Below the pieces are notes generated by a model, which made no database searches, had not been told where the DNA came from, and saw only the letters and a list, made by a program, of their open reading frames with translations. Of a stretch of 64,000 bases of DNA, positions 15,263-24,243 are shown piece after piece; position 1 is the first letter of the stretch, and every line of letters starts with the position of its first letter. A program made the position numbers and the translations under genes. This DNA is from QHCA01 sp038237645 (GTDB lineage Bacteria; Actinomycetota; Actinomycetes; Mycobacteriales; QHCA01): NCBI GenBank assembly GCA_038237645.1, contig JBBRYN010000002.1, forward strand, positions 1-64,000, written 5' to 3'.

Positions 15263-16495
15263 GTGACGGTGTTGCAGTTGTCCAACCCGGTGCGTTCCTA
15301 CCCCTGGGGCAGCACATCGGCAATCCCCGACCTGCTCGGCATCCCCCCCGACGGCGAGCCCAAGGCAGAGCTGTGGATGGGGGCACATCCGGACTCACCG
15401 TCGACAGCGCCCGACGGGAGCCCGCTCGACCGGCTCATCGACTCCGACCCGATCCGGTTGTTGGGCGCCGCGGTGCTGGACGTCTTCGGCCGGCGGCTGC
15501 CCTACCTGCTCAAGGTCTTGGCCGCCGCGGCGCCCTTGTCGCTGCAGGTGCATCCGGGCAGTGACCAGGCAGCAGCCGGCTTTGCCGACGAGGAGGCCCG
15601 AGGCGTGCCGCGAGAAGCCGCCGAGCGACGCTACCGGGATCCCTTCCACAAGCCGGAGATGCTCGTCGCCCTCGGGCCGTTCGAAGCCCTGTGTGGCTTG
15701 CGCGATCCCTCGGCGACCCTCGCGTTGCTGCACCTGCTCGACGTCGAGCATCCGGCCTGGCCCGATCTCCTGCAGCGGTTGTCGACCGCGGACCCGCGCC
15801 GCGCGCTGCGCGAGTGCATCAGCTGGCTACTCGACGGCGACGGGTGGCTTCCCACACTGGTCGATGTGGTCGGCCGCGCTGCTGGTGCCCGGGCCGACCG
15901 GCCGGAGTTCGCGACCGTGGCGGCGCTCTCCCAGGCATATCCCGGCGACAGCGGGGTGCTGGTCGCGCTCCTGCTCAACCGGGTGAGTCTTCTCGCGGGA
16001 GAAGCCCTGTCCCTGCCGGCCGGCAACCTGCACGCGTATCTCGAGGGGACCGGCGTCGAGGTGATGGCCGCGTCCGACAACGTCCTGCGTGCCGGGCTGA
16101 CGTCGAAGCACGTGGACGCCGACGAGGTGCTGCGACTGGCCGACTTCACTCCCCGGCCGATCCCGCTCGTCGTGCCGGAGCGCCGAGGCACGCTGAGCGT
16201 GTATCGGCCGGGTGCTGCCGAGTTCGAGCTCGCCCTCGTCAACCTGCCGGATCCGTCGCCGATCGAGCCGACCCAGCGGTGGCAGGAGTTGCCGCTGGAT
16301 GGCCCGCGCATCCTGCTCGTGCTGAGCGGCGATTTGCACGTTGCCGTCAGCGGCAACCCGTTGTCCGGCTGCGCACCCTGGGCCGGCCCGGTTGGTCGGG
16401 GAGTGGCCATCTTCGTCCCGGCCGGTGCGGGCACCCTCTTGGTACGCGGCCTCGGCGGCGCCGTCGTCGCGGGCGTTCCCGGTGGCTCTGGGTGA
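15263..16495 (+). CDS. manA: Mannose-6-phosphate isomerase, class I
   Basis: 410 residues. The enzyme interconverts fructose-6-phosphate and mannose-6-phosphate, supplying GDP-mannose for glycans. Seen are the N-terminal YPWGS, ELWMGAHPDSPS, the metal-binding QVHPG, HKPEM, and the C-terminal GNLHAYLEGTGVEVMAASDN block with the catalytic Arg (LRAGLTSKHVD). Length fits the family. GTG 15263 has GAGGAGG about 10 bases upstream. The gene is convergent with the downstream GNAT gene. Confidence 0.93.
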   Translation: MTVLQLSNPVRSYPWGSTSAIPDLLGIPPDGEPKAELWMGAHPDSPSTAPDGSPLDRLIDSDPIRLLGAAVLDVFGRRLPYLLKVLAAAAPLSLQVHPGSDQAAAGFADEEARGVPREAAERRYRDPFHKPEMLVALGPFEALCGLRDPSATLALLHLLDVEHPAWPDLLQRLSTADPRRALRECISWLLDGDGWLPTLVDVVGRAAGARADRPEFATVAALSQAYPGDSGVLVALLLNRVSLLAGEALSLPAGNLHAYLEGTGVEVMAASDNVLRAGLTSKHVDADEVLRLADFTPRPIPLVVPERRGTLSVYRPGAAEFELALVNLPDPSPIEPTQRWQELPLDGPRILLVLSGDLHVAVSGNPLSGCAPWAGPVGRGVAIFVPAGAGTLLVRGLGGAVVAGVPGGSG

Positions 16496-16513
16496 CTCCG
16501 GCGGACTGCCCCG

Positions 16514-17089
16514 TCAGGGCGATCGAGCAGATGCCGCGCCACGCCATTCGTCCTCGAGCAGCGCGAAGATCAGCTCGTCGCCCCATTGGCCTTTGAAGAG
16601 TTCGTTGTGGCGCAGATGAGCCTCCTGCTGCATGCCGAGGCGGCGCAACAGAGCCGCCGAGGCTGTGTTGCGGGCATCGGTGCGGCCGGACACCCGGTGC
16701 AACCCCAGCTGGTCGAAGGCCACGGCGAGCAGGGCCGTTGCGGCCTCCTGAGCGAAACCGTGACCTTGGGCGTCGGGATGGAACACGAACCCGATCTCAC
16801 CCTGCCGGTGCGGGCGGCTGCGCAGCCACAGGTTCACGTCACCGATCACCCGGTTGTCGGCACGGCGCTCGACGGCCAGCGCGAGGGCGTCGCCGTCGTC
16901 GCGCAGGCGCGTCTGCAGCGCCCGCTTGGTCAGCAGGTCCTGCACCTCCACGCGGGTGAGCACGCCTCCGTAGAGGTATCTCACGACATCCGGGCGCGAG
17001 CGGAGGGCGTAGACGTCGTCGAGGTCCGCCGGCCGGAAGGGTCGAAGCAACAGGCGGTCGGTCTCGATCGCCGCCGCCAGGGTGAACAT
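16514..17089 (-). CDS. RimJ/RimL-type GNAT N-acetyltransferase
   Basis: 191 residues. It has the RimJ-like opening ETDRLLLRPFRPADLDDVYA, the beta-bulge strand GEIGFVFHPDAQGHGFAQEA with the acetyl-CoA pyrophosphate loop (QGHGFA), and ALLRRLGMQQEAHLRHNELF at the C-terminus. The family acetylates N-termini of ribosomal proteins or small amines; the substrate here cannot be read. It is convergent with manA, 18 bases away, and appears to be a single-gene unit. Confidence 0.85.
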   Translation of the reverse strand: MFTLAAAIETDRLLLRPFRPADLDDVYALRSRPDVVRYLYGGVLTRVEVQDLLTKRALQTRLRDDGDALALAVERRADNRVIGDVNLWLRSRPHRQGEIGFVFHPDAQGHGFAQEAATALLAVAFDQLGLHRVSGRTDARNTASAALLRRLGMQQEAHLRHNELFKGQWGDELIFALLEDEWRGAASARSP

Positions 17090-17181
17090 CTCTCGATGCT
17101 GTCATGCCTGACGCACAGGCCAGCGTGTCACCGACGGCTGGGCTGCGAAGGCCCGGCGCAGCGTCCGCCGCGGCCGCGCCG

Positions 17182-17346
17182 TCAGGGAGGCGCCCGCCAC
17201 GTGTGCTCCGGCGCGTACACCGCGGCCGCAATCTCGACCCGCATCCGGTCGAGGTCGGCGAGCAGTGACCCGTGCAAGCGTGGTCTTCGCCCGTACGCAG
17301 GTCCTGGCTTGCGTCCCCGGCGCAGCGCGGGCCCGGCGGTGCGCAT
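17182..17346 (-). CDS. Small hypothetical ORF, 54 residues
   Basis: ATG 17346 opens 24 bases after the end of the IclR-type gene on the same strand. The frame reads an Arg/Gly-rich start, then LLADLDRMRVEIAAAVYAPE and HTWRAPP before the stop. The second half looks like a protein helix. No ribosome binding site is obvious. It may be a C-terminal gene remnant or a small cotranscribed protein; no family recognised. The rest of 17101-17369 shows nothing else. Confidence 0.25.
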   Translation of the reverse strand: MRTAGPALRRGRKPGPAYGRRPRLHGSLLADLDRMRVEIAAAVYAPEHTWRAPP

Positions 17347-17369
17347 TCGATTGCTGCGGGAGCACCGGA

Positions 17370-18068
17370 TCAGGCGATGTCGGACAGCCGGCGCGCGGCG
17401 CCGATGACGGCCGCCGCGTGCAGGCGCCCGGGCGAGCGGGTGAGCCGATCGATCGGTCCGGAGACCGACAGCGCGGCCACCACCCGGCCGAGCCGGTCGC
17501 GGACCGGCGCGGACACCGAGGCGACCCCCGGCTCGCGTTCACCCACGCTCTGCGCCCAGCCGCGCCGGCGCACCTCGACGAGCGTCCGAGCCGAGAACCG
17601 GGCGCGGGGGAGCAGGGGAAGCACCTCTGCCGGCGACTCCCACGCGAGCAGCACCTGGGCGCCGGAACCCGCCACCATCGACAGGGCCACCCCTACCGGC
17701 ACGGTGTCACGCAGGCCGATGGAGCGCTCCGCGGCGGCGACACAGACCCGATGGTCACCGCGCCGGCGGTAGAGCTGAGCGCTCTCGCCGGTGGCGTCGC
17801 GCAGGGCTGTGAGCACGGACTGCGCGACCCGCAGCAGGGGATCGGGCGCCGACGAGGCGAACTCCCCGAGCCGCTGACCGGGGTGCCAGCGACCGTCACC
17901 GTCGCGCGTGAGCAGGCCGTGCACCTCCAGTGCCTGAGCCAGTCGGTGCGCGGTGGCGCGGGGGAGCCCGCTGCGCTCAACCAACTCGGCGAGGGTGGCC
18001 CCCGGCGCTGCGGATTCGAGGATCGTCACGGCCTTGTCGAGTACGCCGACTCCGCTACGCTGTCCCAT
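17370..18068 (-). CDS. ndgR: IclR-family regulator of leucine genes (NdgR/LtbR type)
   Basis: 232 residues. The N-terminal winged helix (VGVLDKAVTILESA, LAELVERSGLPRATAHRLAQ) is followed by the IclR effector domain (GLRDTVPVGVALSMVAGSGA, VASVSAPVRDRLGRVVAALS). The size and the divergent position next to leuCD are those of NdgR (Streptomyces) and LtbR (Corynebacterium), which control leuCD and other amino acid genes. It is predicted to bind the 38-bp gap shared with leuC. The symbol rests on synteny. Confidence 0.85.
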   Translation of the reverse strand: MGQRSGVGVLDKAVTILESAAPGATLAELVERSGLPRATAHRLAQALEVHGLLTRDGDGRWHPGQRLGEFASSAPDPLLRVAQSVLTALRDATGESAQLYRRRGDHRVCVAAAERSIGLRDTVPVGVALSMVAGSGAQVLLAWESPAEVLPLLPRARFSARTLVEVRRRGWAQSVGEREPGVASVSAPVRDRLGRVVAALSVSGPIDRLTRSPGRLHAAAVIGAARRLSDIA

Positions 18069-18083
18069 GAGGCGAAACTAACA

Positions 18084-18098
18084 TCCCAGAATCTAGGA
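18084..18098. promoter_or_regulatory. Palindrome between ndgR and leuC (candidate operator)
   Basis: TCCCAGAATCTAGGA is an imperfect dyad (TCC.AGA.TCT.GGA) centred at 18091, nearly midway between the divergent starts at 18068 and 18107. It would overlap the leuC ribosome-entry region and is a natural site for the neighbouring IclR-type regulator. Confidence 0.5.
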
Positions 18099-18106
18099 CG
18101 GAAGCG

Positions 18107-19504
18107 ATGAGCCCAACTCTGGCCGACAAGGTTTGGGACAGTCACGTCATCACCCGTGCCGCCGGTGTGCCGGACCTGCTCTATGTCGATCTGCACCTGG
18201 TGCACGAGGTCACCTCGCCGCAGGCCTTCGACGGGCTCCGGCTCGCCGGCCGCACCGTCCGCCGGCCGGACCTCACCCTCGCCACCGAGGATCACAACGT
18301 GCCGACCGACACTACCGAGATCACCGATCCGGTGTCGCGGGAGCAGGTGCACACGTTGCGGCGAAACTGCACGGAGTTCGGCGTGCGACTGCACCGCATG
18401 GGTGACGCGGGGCAGGGCATCGTGCACGTCATCGGCCCGCAACTGGGGCTGACCCAGCCCGGCATGACGATCGTCTGTGGCGACAGCCACACCTCGACGC
18501 ATGGCGCGTTCGGTGCGCTCGCCTTCGGCATCGGCACGAGCGAGGTCGAACACGTCCTGGCCACGCAGGCACTGCGCCAACAGCGGCCCCGCACCATGGC
18601 GGTCACGGTCGACGGTGATCTGCCGGTGGGCAGCACCGCGAAGGATCTGGTGCTGGCGGTCATCGCGGGCATCGGCACCGGTGGCGGTCAGGGGCATGTC
18701 GTGGAGTATCGCGGTGCGGCCATCCGCGCGCTGTCGATGGAGGGCCGGATGACCGTGTGCAACATGTCGATCGAGGCCGGGGCGCGGGCCGGCATGGTGG
18801 CGCCCGATGAGACGACGTACAGCTATCTCGACGGCCGCCCCGCCGCACCCAAGGGAGCGGACTGGGATGCGGCCGTCGCGGCCTGGCGGGAGTTGGCCAC
18901 GGACCCGGACGCGGTCTTCGACAAAGAGGTGCACCTCGACGCGACGACGGTGACCCCGTTCGTGACCTGGGGTACTAACCCCGGTCAGGGCGCTTCCCTC
19001 GACGGAGCGGTCCCGGACCCGGCGTCGCTGCCGGTAGGCGGGCCGCGCGAGGCGGCAGAGCGGGCGCTGGCCTACATGGGGCTCACGCCGGGCACCGCAC
19101 TGCGCGACATCACGATCGACACAGTCTTCGTGGGCTCCTGTACCAACGGGCGGATCGAGGACCTGCGCGCGGCCGCCGACGTGCTGCGTGGCCGCCGGGT
19201 CGCCCCCGGGGTCCGGGTCCTGATCGTGCCCGGCTCGATGGCGGTCCGCGAACAGGCACAGTTTGAGGGCCTGCACGACGTGTTCCTCACCTCCGGTGCC
19301 GAGTGGCGCAGCGCTGGGTGCTCCATGTGCCTGGGCATGAATCCGGACACGCTCGCACCGGGGGAACGCTGCGCGTCCACCTCCAACCGCAACTTCGAGG
19401 GGCGACAGGGTGCGGGCGGCCGCACGCACCTGGTATCGCCGGCGGTGGCCGCCGCCACCGCGGTCGCCGGTCACCTGGCCGCGCCCGCAGACCTGGAGGC
19501 ATGA
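18107..19504 (+). CDS. leuC: 3-isopropylmalate dehydratase large subunit
   Basis: 465 residues of the aconitase family, with an Fe4S4 cluster. With LeuD it isomerises 2-isopropylmalate to 3-isopropylmalate in leucine synthesis. Visible are TLADKVWDSHVI, VTSPQAFDGL, DSHTSTHGAFGALAFGIGTS, the Cys-bearing VGSCTNGRIEDLRAAA, and the two further cluster cysteines in CSMCLGMNPD. Its stop overlaps the leuD leader. Probably controlled by the divergent NdgR-like protein. Confidence 0.96.
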   Translation: MSPTLADKVWDSHVITRAAGVPDLLYVDLHLVHEVTSPQAFDGLRLAGRTVRRPDLTLATEDHNVPTDTTEITDPVSREQVHTLRRNCTEFGVRLHRMGDAGQGIVHVIGPQLGLTQPGMTIVCGDSHTSTHGAFGALAFGIGTSEVEHVLATQALRQQRPRTMAVTVDGDLPVGSTAKDLVLAVIAGIGTGGGQGHVVEYRGAAIRALSMEGRMTVCNMSIEAGARAGMVAPDETTYSYLDGRPAAPKGADWDAAVAAWRELATDPDAVFDKEVHLDATTVTPFVTWGTNPGQGASLDGAVPDPASLPVGGPREAAERALAYMGLTPGTALRDITIDTVFVGSCTNGRIEDLRAAADVLRGRRVAPGVRVLIVPGSMAVREQAQFEGLHDVFLTSGAEWRSAGCSMCLGMNPDTLAPGERCASTSNRNFEGRQGAGGRTHLVSPAVAAATAVAGHLAAPADLEA

Positions 19505-19506
19505 GA

Positions 19507-20100
19507 ATGGAGCCGTTCACCGTCCACACCGGCCGGGCAGTGCCGTTGCGCCGTAGCGACGTCGACACCGACCAGATCATCCCGAGTGACTGGCTGAAGC
19601 GGGTGGAGCGGACTGGCTTCGGCGCCGGCTTGTTCGGCGAGTGGCGCCGGCAGCCCGGTTTCGTGCTCGACCAACCTGGGTACGCGGGGGCATCTGTATT
19701 GATCGCTGGCGAGAACTTCGGGACCGGATCGTCACGCGAGCACGCCGTCTGGGCCTTGCAGGACTTCGGTTTCCGGGCCGTCATATCGTCGCGGTTCGGC
19801 GACATCTTCCGCAACAATTCCCACAAGGGCGGGCTGCCGGCCGTGCAACTCGACGCCGCCGAGGTCGAAGGACTGATGAGTGCGGTCGAGGCAGATCCGG
19901 CGACCGAGGTGACGGTTGATCTCGTGCAGCGGCAGGTCCGCTACGCCGACCGGATCGTCGCCTTCGACCTCGACGAATACACCCGAGACTGCCTGCTCCA
20001 CGGGCTCGACGACATCGCGCTGACGTTGCGGCACGGCCACGAGATCATGGCGTACGAACAACAACGCCCGACGTGGTTGCCATCGGTGACGGCCGGCTGA
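19507..20100 (+). CDS. leuD: 3-isopropylmalate dehydratase small subunit
   Basis: 197 residues of the swivelling domain of isopropylmalate isomerase. Seen are PLRRSDVDTDQIIPSDWLKR, GENFGTGSSREHAVWALQDF and the C-terminal DIALTLRHGHEIMAYEQQRP. Start 19507 (MEPFTVH) is preferred over 19501, because GGAGG at about 19494 gives good spacing and the family begins ME.F. The earlier ATG at 19501 would overlap the leuC stop. Forms one operon with leuC. Confidence 0.95.
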   Translation: MEPFTVHTGRAVPLRRSDVDTDQIIPSDWLKRVERTGFGAGLFGEWRRQPGFVLDQPGYAGASVLIAGENFGTGSSREHAVWALQDFGFRAVISSRFGDIFRNNSHKGGLPAVQLDAAEVEGLMSAVEADPATEVTVDLVQRQVRYADRIVAFDLDEYTRDCLLHGLDDIALTLRHGHEIMAYEQQRPTWLPSVTAG

Positions 20101-20234
20101 CACCCCGGGCACCGATGAACTGCTTGCGGCACAAGGGAACACGCAGGGCGCAGGTATTTGAATCGGACGACCGTTGGGCATAGCGTTGGCCGGAACGGCC
20201 GGATGGCCGATCAGACCCATGGGGAGGACCCGGA

Positions 20235-20873
20235 GTGAACAAGGCCGAGCTCATCAAGGCAGTCGACGAACGGCTGCAGGTGGATCGCAAGACCGCCCAG
20301 CAAGCGGTGGACCATGTCGTCGACATCATCGTGCGGGCCGTCGCCAAGGGTGAGAAGGTGGCTATCACCGGCTTCGGCGTCTTCGAAAAGCGTCGCCGCG
20401 GTGCCCGCACCGCGCGCAATCCCAAGACCGGCGCGGCCGTCAAGGTCAAGGCCACCTCGGTGCCGGCGTTCCGGGCCGGCGCCGGATTCAAGGAAGTCGT
20501 CAGCGGGGCAAAGAAGCTGGAGAAGTTGGCGAAGTCGACGGCGGCATCCGCGGCGAGGAAAGCGACGCCGCGAAAGGCCAGCCCGGCGGGCAAGACAGTG
20601 CCAGCCAGGACAGTGCCCGCCAAGACAGTGCCCGCCAAGACAGTGCCGGCCAAGACGCGGGCAGCCAAGACGCTGGCCAAGAAGAGTCCGGCCAAGTCTG
20701 CGGCTGCGAAGTCTGCGGCTGCGAAGACGCTGGCCAAGAAGAGCCCAGCCAAGAAGGCAACAGCAGCGAAGACATCGGCTACGAAGGCGTCAGCAACCAA
20801 GGCTGCCGCCAAGCGGCCGACGGCCGCGAAAAAGGCTTCCGCCAGGAAGACTGCAGCGAAGAAGGCTGGGTAG
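20235..20873 (+). CDS. hup: HU-family nucleoid protein with Lys/Ala tail
   Basis: 212 residues. The first 90 form an HU domain (MNKAELIKAVDERL, VAITGFGVFEKRRRGARTARNPKTG). The remaining 120 are histone H1-like repeats rich in PAKT, KSPAK and KAAAK. This is the actinobacterial HupB/HupS architecture, in which the tail adds DNA and RNA binding. GTG 20235 follows GGAGG. Convergent with mutT1 across a strong hairpin. The tail repeats (VPAKT units) are prone to length variation. Confidence 0.95.
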   Translation: MNKAELIKAVDERLQVDRKTAQQAVDHVVDIIVRAVAKGEKVAITGFGVFEKRRRGARTARNPKTGAAVKVKATSVPAFRAGAGFKEVVSGAKKLEKLAKSTAASAARKATPRKASPAGKTVPARTVPAKTVPAKTVPAKTRAAKTLAKKSPAKSAAAKSAAAKTLAKKSPAKKATAAKTSATKASATKAAAKRPTAAKKASARKTAAKKAG

Positions 20874-20942
20874 CTCCTGGCCGCCGATCCGTTGGCTGGC
20901 CGGGGTTTCGCAGTCCTGAAGGGACGGTTGGGCTCGTCAGGC

Positions 20943-20976
20943 CGCTGCACCCGCGGGCCGATCCGCCGGTGCAGCG
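20943..20976. terminator. Bidirectional hairpin between hup and mutT1
   Basis: CGCTGCACC (20943-20951) pairs perfectly with GGTGCAGCG (20968-20976), and inside it GCGG pairs with CCGC. It sits between the convergent hup and mutT1 stops and could terminate both. Confidence 0.65.
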
Positions 20977-21006
20977 GGTGACCACCGGTGGACTGCCGTT
21001 GCGCGA

Positions 21007-21927
21007 CTAGCACTCCGAGTGGGCGCCGGCGCGGGCAGCGTCGGTCGGTGGCGGGTAGTAGTCGGCTCCCACGAGATGTCCGGCGGGATGGAAAGACAGC
21101 GCCCAGACGCTGCCCTTGCTGGCCGCTGGTGTAGCGAGGACGACTCCGCTCGCACTGGCGAGCACTCGCAACGTCTCGGGGATCAGTCCACCCTGACTGC
21201 ACACGACGATGGCCTCGCCGGCCCGGGTCAGCGACCGAAGTCCAGTGGCGGCCTGGCCGGCGTCCGCGCCCTGCGCCTCGTCGAACATCGGGTCGATCTC
21301 CACCGACAGCCCTAAGGCATCCGCGAGCGGTCGCACGGTGTCGACGCAGCGGACCCGGTCGGCGGAGAGCACCCGGACGGGGTGGAAGACAGGCAGCAGG
21401 CAACCGAGCGCAGCGGTCTGCCGTTGCCCGATCCGGTCGAGTGGCCGCAGCCTGTCCTGGCCGCGCCACTGCTTCTTGTCGCCGGCCCGGGCGTGCCGTA
21501 CCAGCAGCACCGTTGCCGTGTCGGGCCGATGAGCCGTGAAGGAGTCGAGCATCTGGTGGTCGCGGGTCAGGGCCGCCGCTGCCGCGGGCGGAGTCAGCCA
21601 GCGAACCTGGTCGACCTCGTCGTTGGGGGTGAACTCGCCGCCGAGACTGCGCATGGCCCAGTAATCGACGGTCTTGGTCAGCCGTCCCACCCGATAGTGC
21701 GTCCTGCCCAGCCATCGCTGCACTCCGGCGGTGTAGCCCGTCTCCTCTTCGACCTCCCGGACGGCTCCGACAACCGCGGCCTCGCCGGTGTGCAGTTTGC
21801 CCTTGGGCAGCGACCAGTCGTCGTAGCGCGGCCGGTGCACTATCGCCACCTCGACGCCGGGATAGATGTCAGCGTCGACGCCCTGCGCACGGGGCCGCCA
21901 CAGCGCCCCACCCGCGGCCTTGATCAC
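21007..21927 (-). CDS. mutT1: NUDIX - histidine phosphatase fusion (MutT1-like)
   Basis: 306 residues. An N-terminal NUDIX domain (IKAAGGALWRP, GKLHTGEAAVVGAVREVEEE with the REVEEETG box) is fused to a histidine-phosphatase domain (VLLVRHARAGDK, DRVRCVDT). This is the architecture of mycobacterial MutT1, which sanitises 8-oxo-GTP/8-oxo-dGTP and can cleave dinucleoside polyphosphates. GTG 21927 overlaps the ppk stop as GTGA, so the two are translationally coupled. Confidence 0.9.
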   Translation of the reverse strand: MIKAAGGALWRPRAQGVDADIYPGVEVAIVHRPRYDDWSLPKGKLHTGEAAVVGAVREVEEETGYTAGVQRWLGRTHYRVGRLTKTVDYWAMRSLGGEFTPNDEVDQVRWLTPPAAAAALTRDHQMLDSFTAHRPDTATVLLVRHARAGDKKQWRGQDRLRPLDRIGQRQTAALGCLLPVFHPVRVLSADRVRCVDTVRPLADALGLSVEIDPMFDEAQGADAGQAATGLRSLTRAGEAIVVCSQGGLIPETLRVLASASGVVLATPAASKGSVWALSFHPAGHLVGADYYPPPTDAARAGAHSEC

Positions 21928-24017
21928 TGCGACCGGTCGTCGTGCGCGTGCATCAGCTCCACCTGGTAGTCGAGGCACGGTCCATCAGCCGAGCCGCGTC
22001 GCTCCCAGTCGCCCTCGGCGTCGAGTTCCCACGCGCAGACCTTGTCGGACATCGCCAGCGTCAGCATGTCCTGCAACTGCTGGCGGGCGGCGGCGTCGGT
22101 CACCTCCACCAGGACCTCGACCCGGCGGTCGAGGTTGCGATGCATCATGTCGGCGCTGCCCAGCCAGTATTCCGGCTGGCCCCCGTTTTCGAAACGCAGC
22201 ACCCGGGAGTGCTCCAGGAAACGACCGACGATCGATCGCACGCGAACGTTGTCGGACAGCCCCGGCACGCCCGGTCGCAGGGTGCAGTTGGTGCGCACCA
22301 CCAGATCCACCTGCACCCCGGCCATGCCGGCGTGGTAGAGCGCGTCGATGATCCGCTCGTCGACGAGGTGGTTGAGCTTCATCTGGACATTGGCGTCGCG
22401 GCCGGCCCGCGCGGCCTCCACCTCACGTTCGATCCGCTCGATGATCCCGGTGCGCACCCCGGTCGGCGCCACCAGGAGGCGGCTGTATCCGTTCTGCCGG
22501 GAGTAGCCGGTCAGGCTGTTGAAGAGGTCGGTCAGGTCGGCTCCGACCTGCCGATCGGCGGTGAACAGCCCCAGGTCCTCGTACAGCCGAGCGGTCTTGG
22601 AGTTGTAGTTGCCGGTGCCGATATGCGCGTACCGCCGGATCTGGCCCGACTCCTGCCGCACGACGAGGGCGATCTTGCAGTGCGTCTTGAGCCCGACCAG
22701 GCCATAGATGACATGGCAGCCGGCGCGTTCCAAGGCGCGGGCCCAGCCGATGTTGGTCTGCTCGTCGAAACGGGCCTGGATCTCCACCAGGACCACCACC
22801 TGCTTGCCGGCGTCGGCCGCGTCGATCAGTGCGTCGACGATGGGGGAGTCTCCTGAGGTGCGGTAGAGCGTCTGCTTGATCGCGAGGACCCCGGGATCTG
22901 CGGCGGCCTGCTCGATGAAGCGCTGCACGCTCGTTGCGAAGGAGTCGTACGGGTGGTGCACGAGCACATCACCCTCGCGCAGCGTGGCGAAGACGCTCTT
23001 GGCCGTCTCCCCGTCGGTGAAGCGGGGGTGGGTCGCTGGCACGAACGGCTTGTACTTGAGATCCGGCCGGTCGAGGTCGTACAACGCCCAGAGCGCCGAG
23101 AGATCGAGCAGGCCGGGCACCCGCTGCACGTCGGAGTCGCTCACGTCGAGCTCGCGGACCAGGAGTCCGAGCACTTCGGGCGACATGGAGTTGGCCACCT
23201 CGAGCCGCACGGCCGGACCGAATCGCCGGCGGGCCAGCTCGCGCTCCAGGGCCTGCAGCAGACCCTCGTCGCGATCCTCCTCGACCTCGAGGTCGGCGTT
23301 GCGAGTGACCCGGAAGAGGTGGTGCTCGACCACCTGCATCCCCGGGAAGAGTTGCGAGAGGTGAGCTGCTATGAGCTCCTCGACCGGCAGGAACGTGGTG
23401 TCGTCGGCGTCGGCCACCCGGACGAAGCGCGGCACGTTGTTGGGCACCTTGACCCGGGCGAAGCGCATGAGGTTGCTCGTCGGGTCACGTACGGTTGCCG
23501 CGAGGTTGAGTGACAACCCACTGATGTACGGGAACGGGTGCGCGGGGTCGACCGCCAGCGGGGTCAGGACCGGGAAGACCTGCTGCCGAAAGTAGTCGTG
23601 CAGGCGGTCGCGATGGTTACCGGCCACGTCGTCCCAGTGCACGATGGAGATGCCCTCCTTGGCCAGGCCGGGCTCGATCTCCTCGGTGAAGCAGGCGCCC
23701 TGCCGGGCGACGAGTTCTGCCGAGCGGGCGCCGATCATCGCCAGCTGCTCGCGCGGTGATAGCCCGTCGGTGGACCGGATCGACAGGCCGGTCTTCTGCC
23801 GCCGCTTGAGACCCGCGACCCGCACCATGAAGAACTCGTCGAGGTTGCTCGCGAAGATGGCCAGGAACTTCGCCCGCTCCAGCTGCGGTCGCTGGTCGTC
23901 CTCGGCCAACGCCAGCACCCGGGCGTTGAAGTCGAGCCAGCTAACCTCCCGGTTGAGGAAGCGGCCGGCCGGCAGCTCCCGACCCGACGGGGTGGGAGTC
24001 AGCGGTTCGGCGGTCAT
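21924..24017 (-). CDS. ppk: Polyphosphate kinase 1
   Basis: 697 residues, the full PPK1 length. It reversibly builds polyphosphate from ATP. The N-domain shows FLNREVSWLDFNARVL and FLAIFASNLDEFFMVRVAGL; the H-domain carries the catalytic region RYAHIGTGNYNSKTARLYED with the phosphorylated His; the C-domain has EVLVEVTDAAARQQL. It is upstream of and overlaps mutT1. The CHAD protein at 5.2 kb may bind its product. Confidence 0.96.
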   Translation of the reverse strand: MTAEPLTPTPSGRELPAGRFLNREVSWLDFNARVLALAEDDQRPQLERAKFLAIFASNLDEFFMVRVAGLKRRQKTGLSIRSTDGLSPREQLAMIGARSAELVARQGACFTEEIEPGLAKEGISIVHWDDVAGNHRDRLHDYFRQQVFPVLTPLAVDPAHPFPYISGLSLNLAATVRDPTSNLMRFARVKVPNNVPRFVRVADADDTTFLPVEELIAAHLSQLFPGMQVVEHHLFRVTRNADLEVEEDRDEGLLQALERELARRRFGPAVRLEVANSMSPEVLGLLVRELDVSDSDVQRVPGLLDLSALWALYDLDRPDLKYKPFVPATHPRFTDGETAKSVFATLREGDVLVHHPYDSFATSVQRFIEQAAADPGVLAIKQTLYRTSGDSPIVDALIDAADAGKQVVVLVEIQARFDEQTNIGWARALERAGCHVIYGLVGLKTHCKIALVVRQESGQIRRYAHIGTGNYNSKTARLYEDLGLFTADRQVGADLTDLFNSLTGYSRQNGYSRLLVAPTGVRTGIIERIEREVEAARAGRDANVQMKLNHLVDERIIDALYHAGMAGVQVDLVVRTNCTLRPGVPGLSDNVRVRSIVGRFLEHSRVLRFENGGQPEYWLGSADMMHRNLDRRVEVLVEVTDAAARQQLQDMLTLAMSDKVCAWELDAEGDWERRGSADGPCLDYQVELMHAHDDRSQ

Positions 24018-24035
24018 GTGTCCATGATGACCCGC

Positions 24036-24233
24036 TCAGGGCAGGGTGACGATGGTCACCCGGAGGATCCGGCCGTCGGCGTGGGTCTCCAGACGAACTC
24101 GCTGGCCCAGCCGGAGCAGCCGCAGGCCACCGGCGTCGAAGGCCGCCGCGCCGAACTCCAGCGGCGTGCCGTCGTCGAGCAGGACGCTGCCCGACCGGGT
24201 CTGCGCGTCGTAGGACCGTACGGTGGCCTGCAC
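24036..24233 (-). CDS. Small cold-shock-like OB-fold protein
   Basis: 65 residues. VQATVRSYDAQTRSGSVLLD, DGTPLEFGAAAFD and LRLGQRVRLE follow the beta-barrel layout of cold-shock domains, but the canonical aromatic RNP motifs (KGFGFI, VFVH) are replaced (RSGSVL, EFGAAA), so RNA binding may differ. GTG 24233 lies 10 bases after the fbiD stop on the same strand, so the gene is probably cotranscribed with fbiD. No strong ribosome binding site is seen. Confidence 0.65.
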   Translation of the reverse strand: MQATVRSYDAQTRSGSVLLDDGTPLEFGAAAFDAGGLRLLRLGQRVRLETHADGRILRVTIVTLP

Positions 24234-24243
24234 GCAGCGGAGG

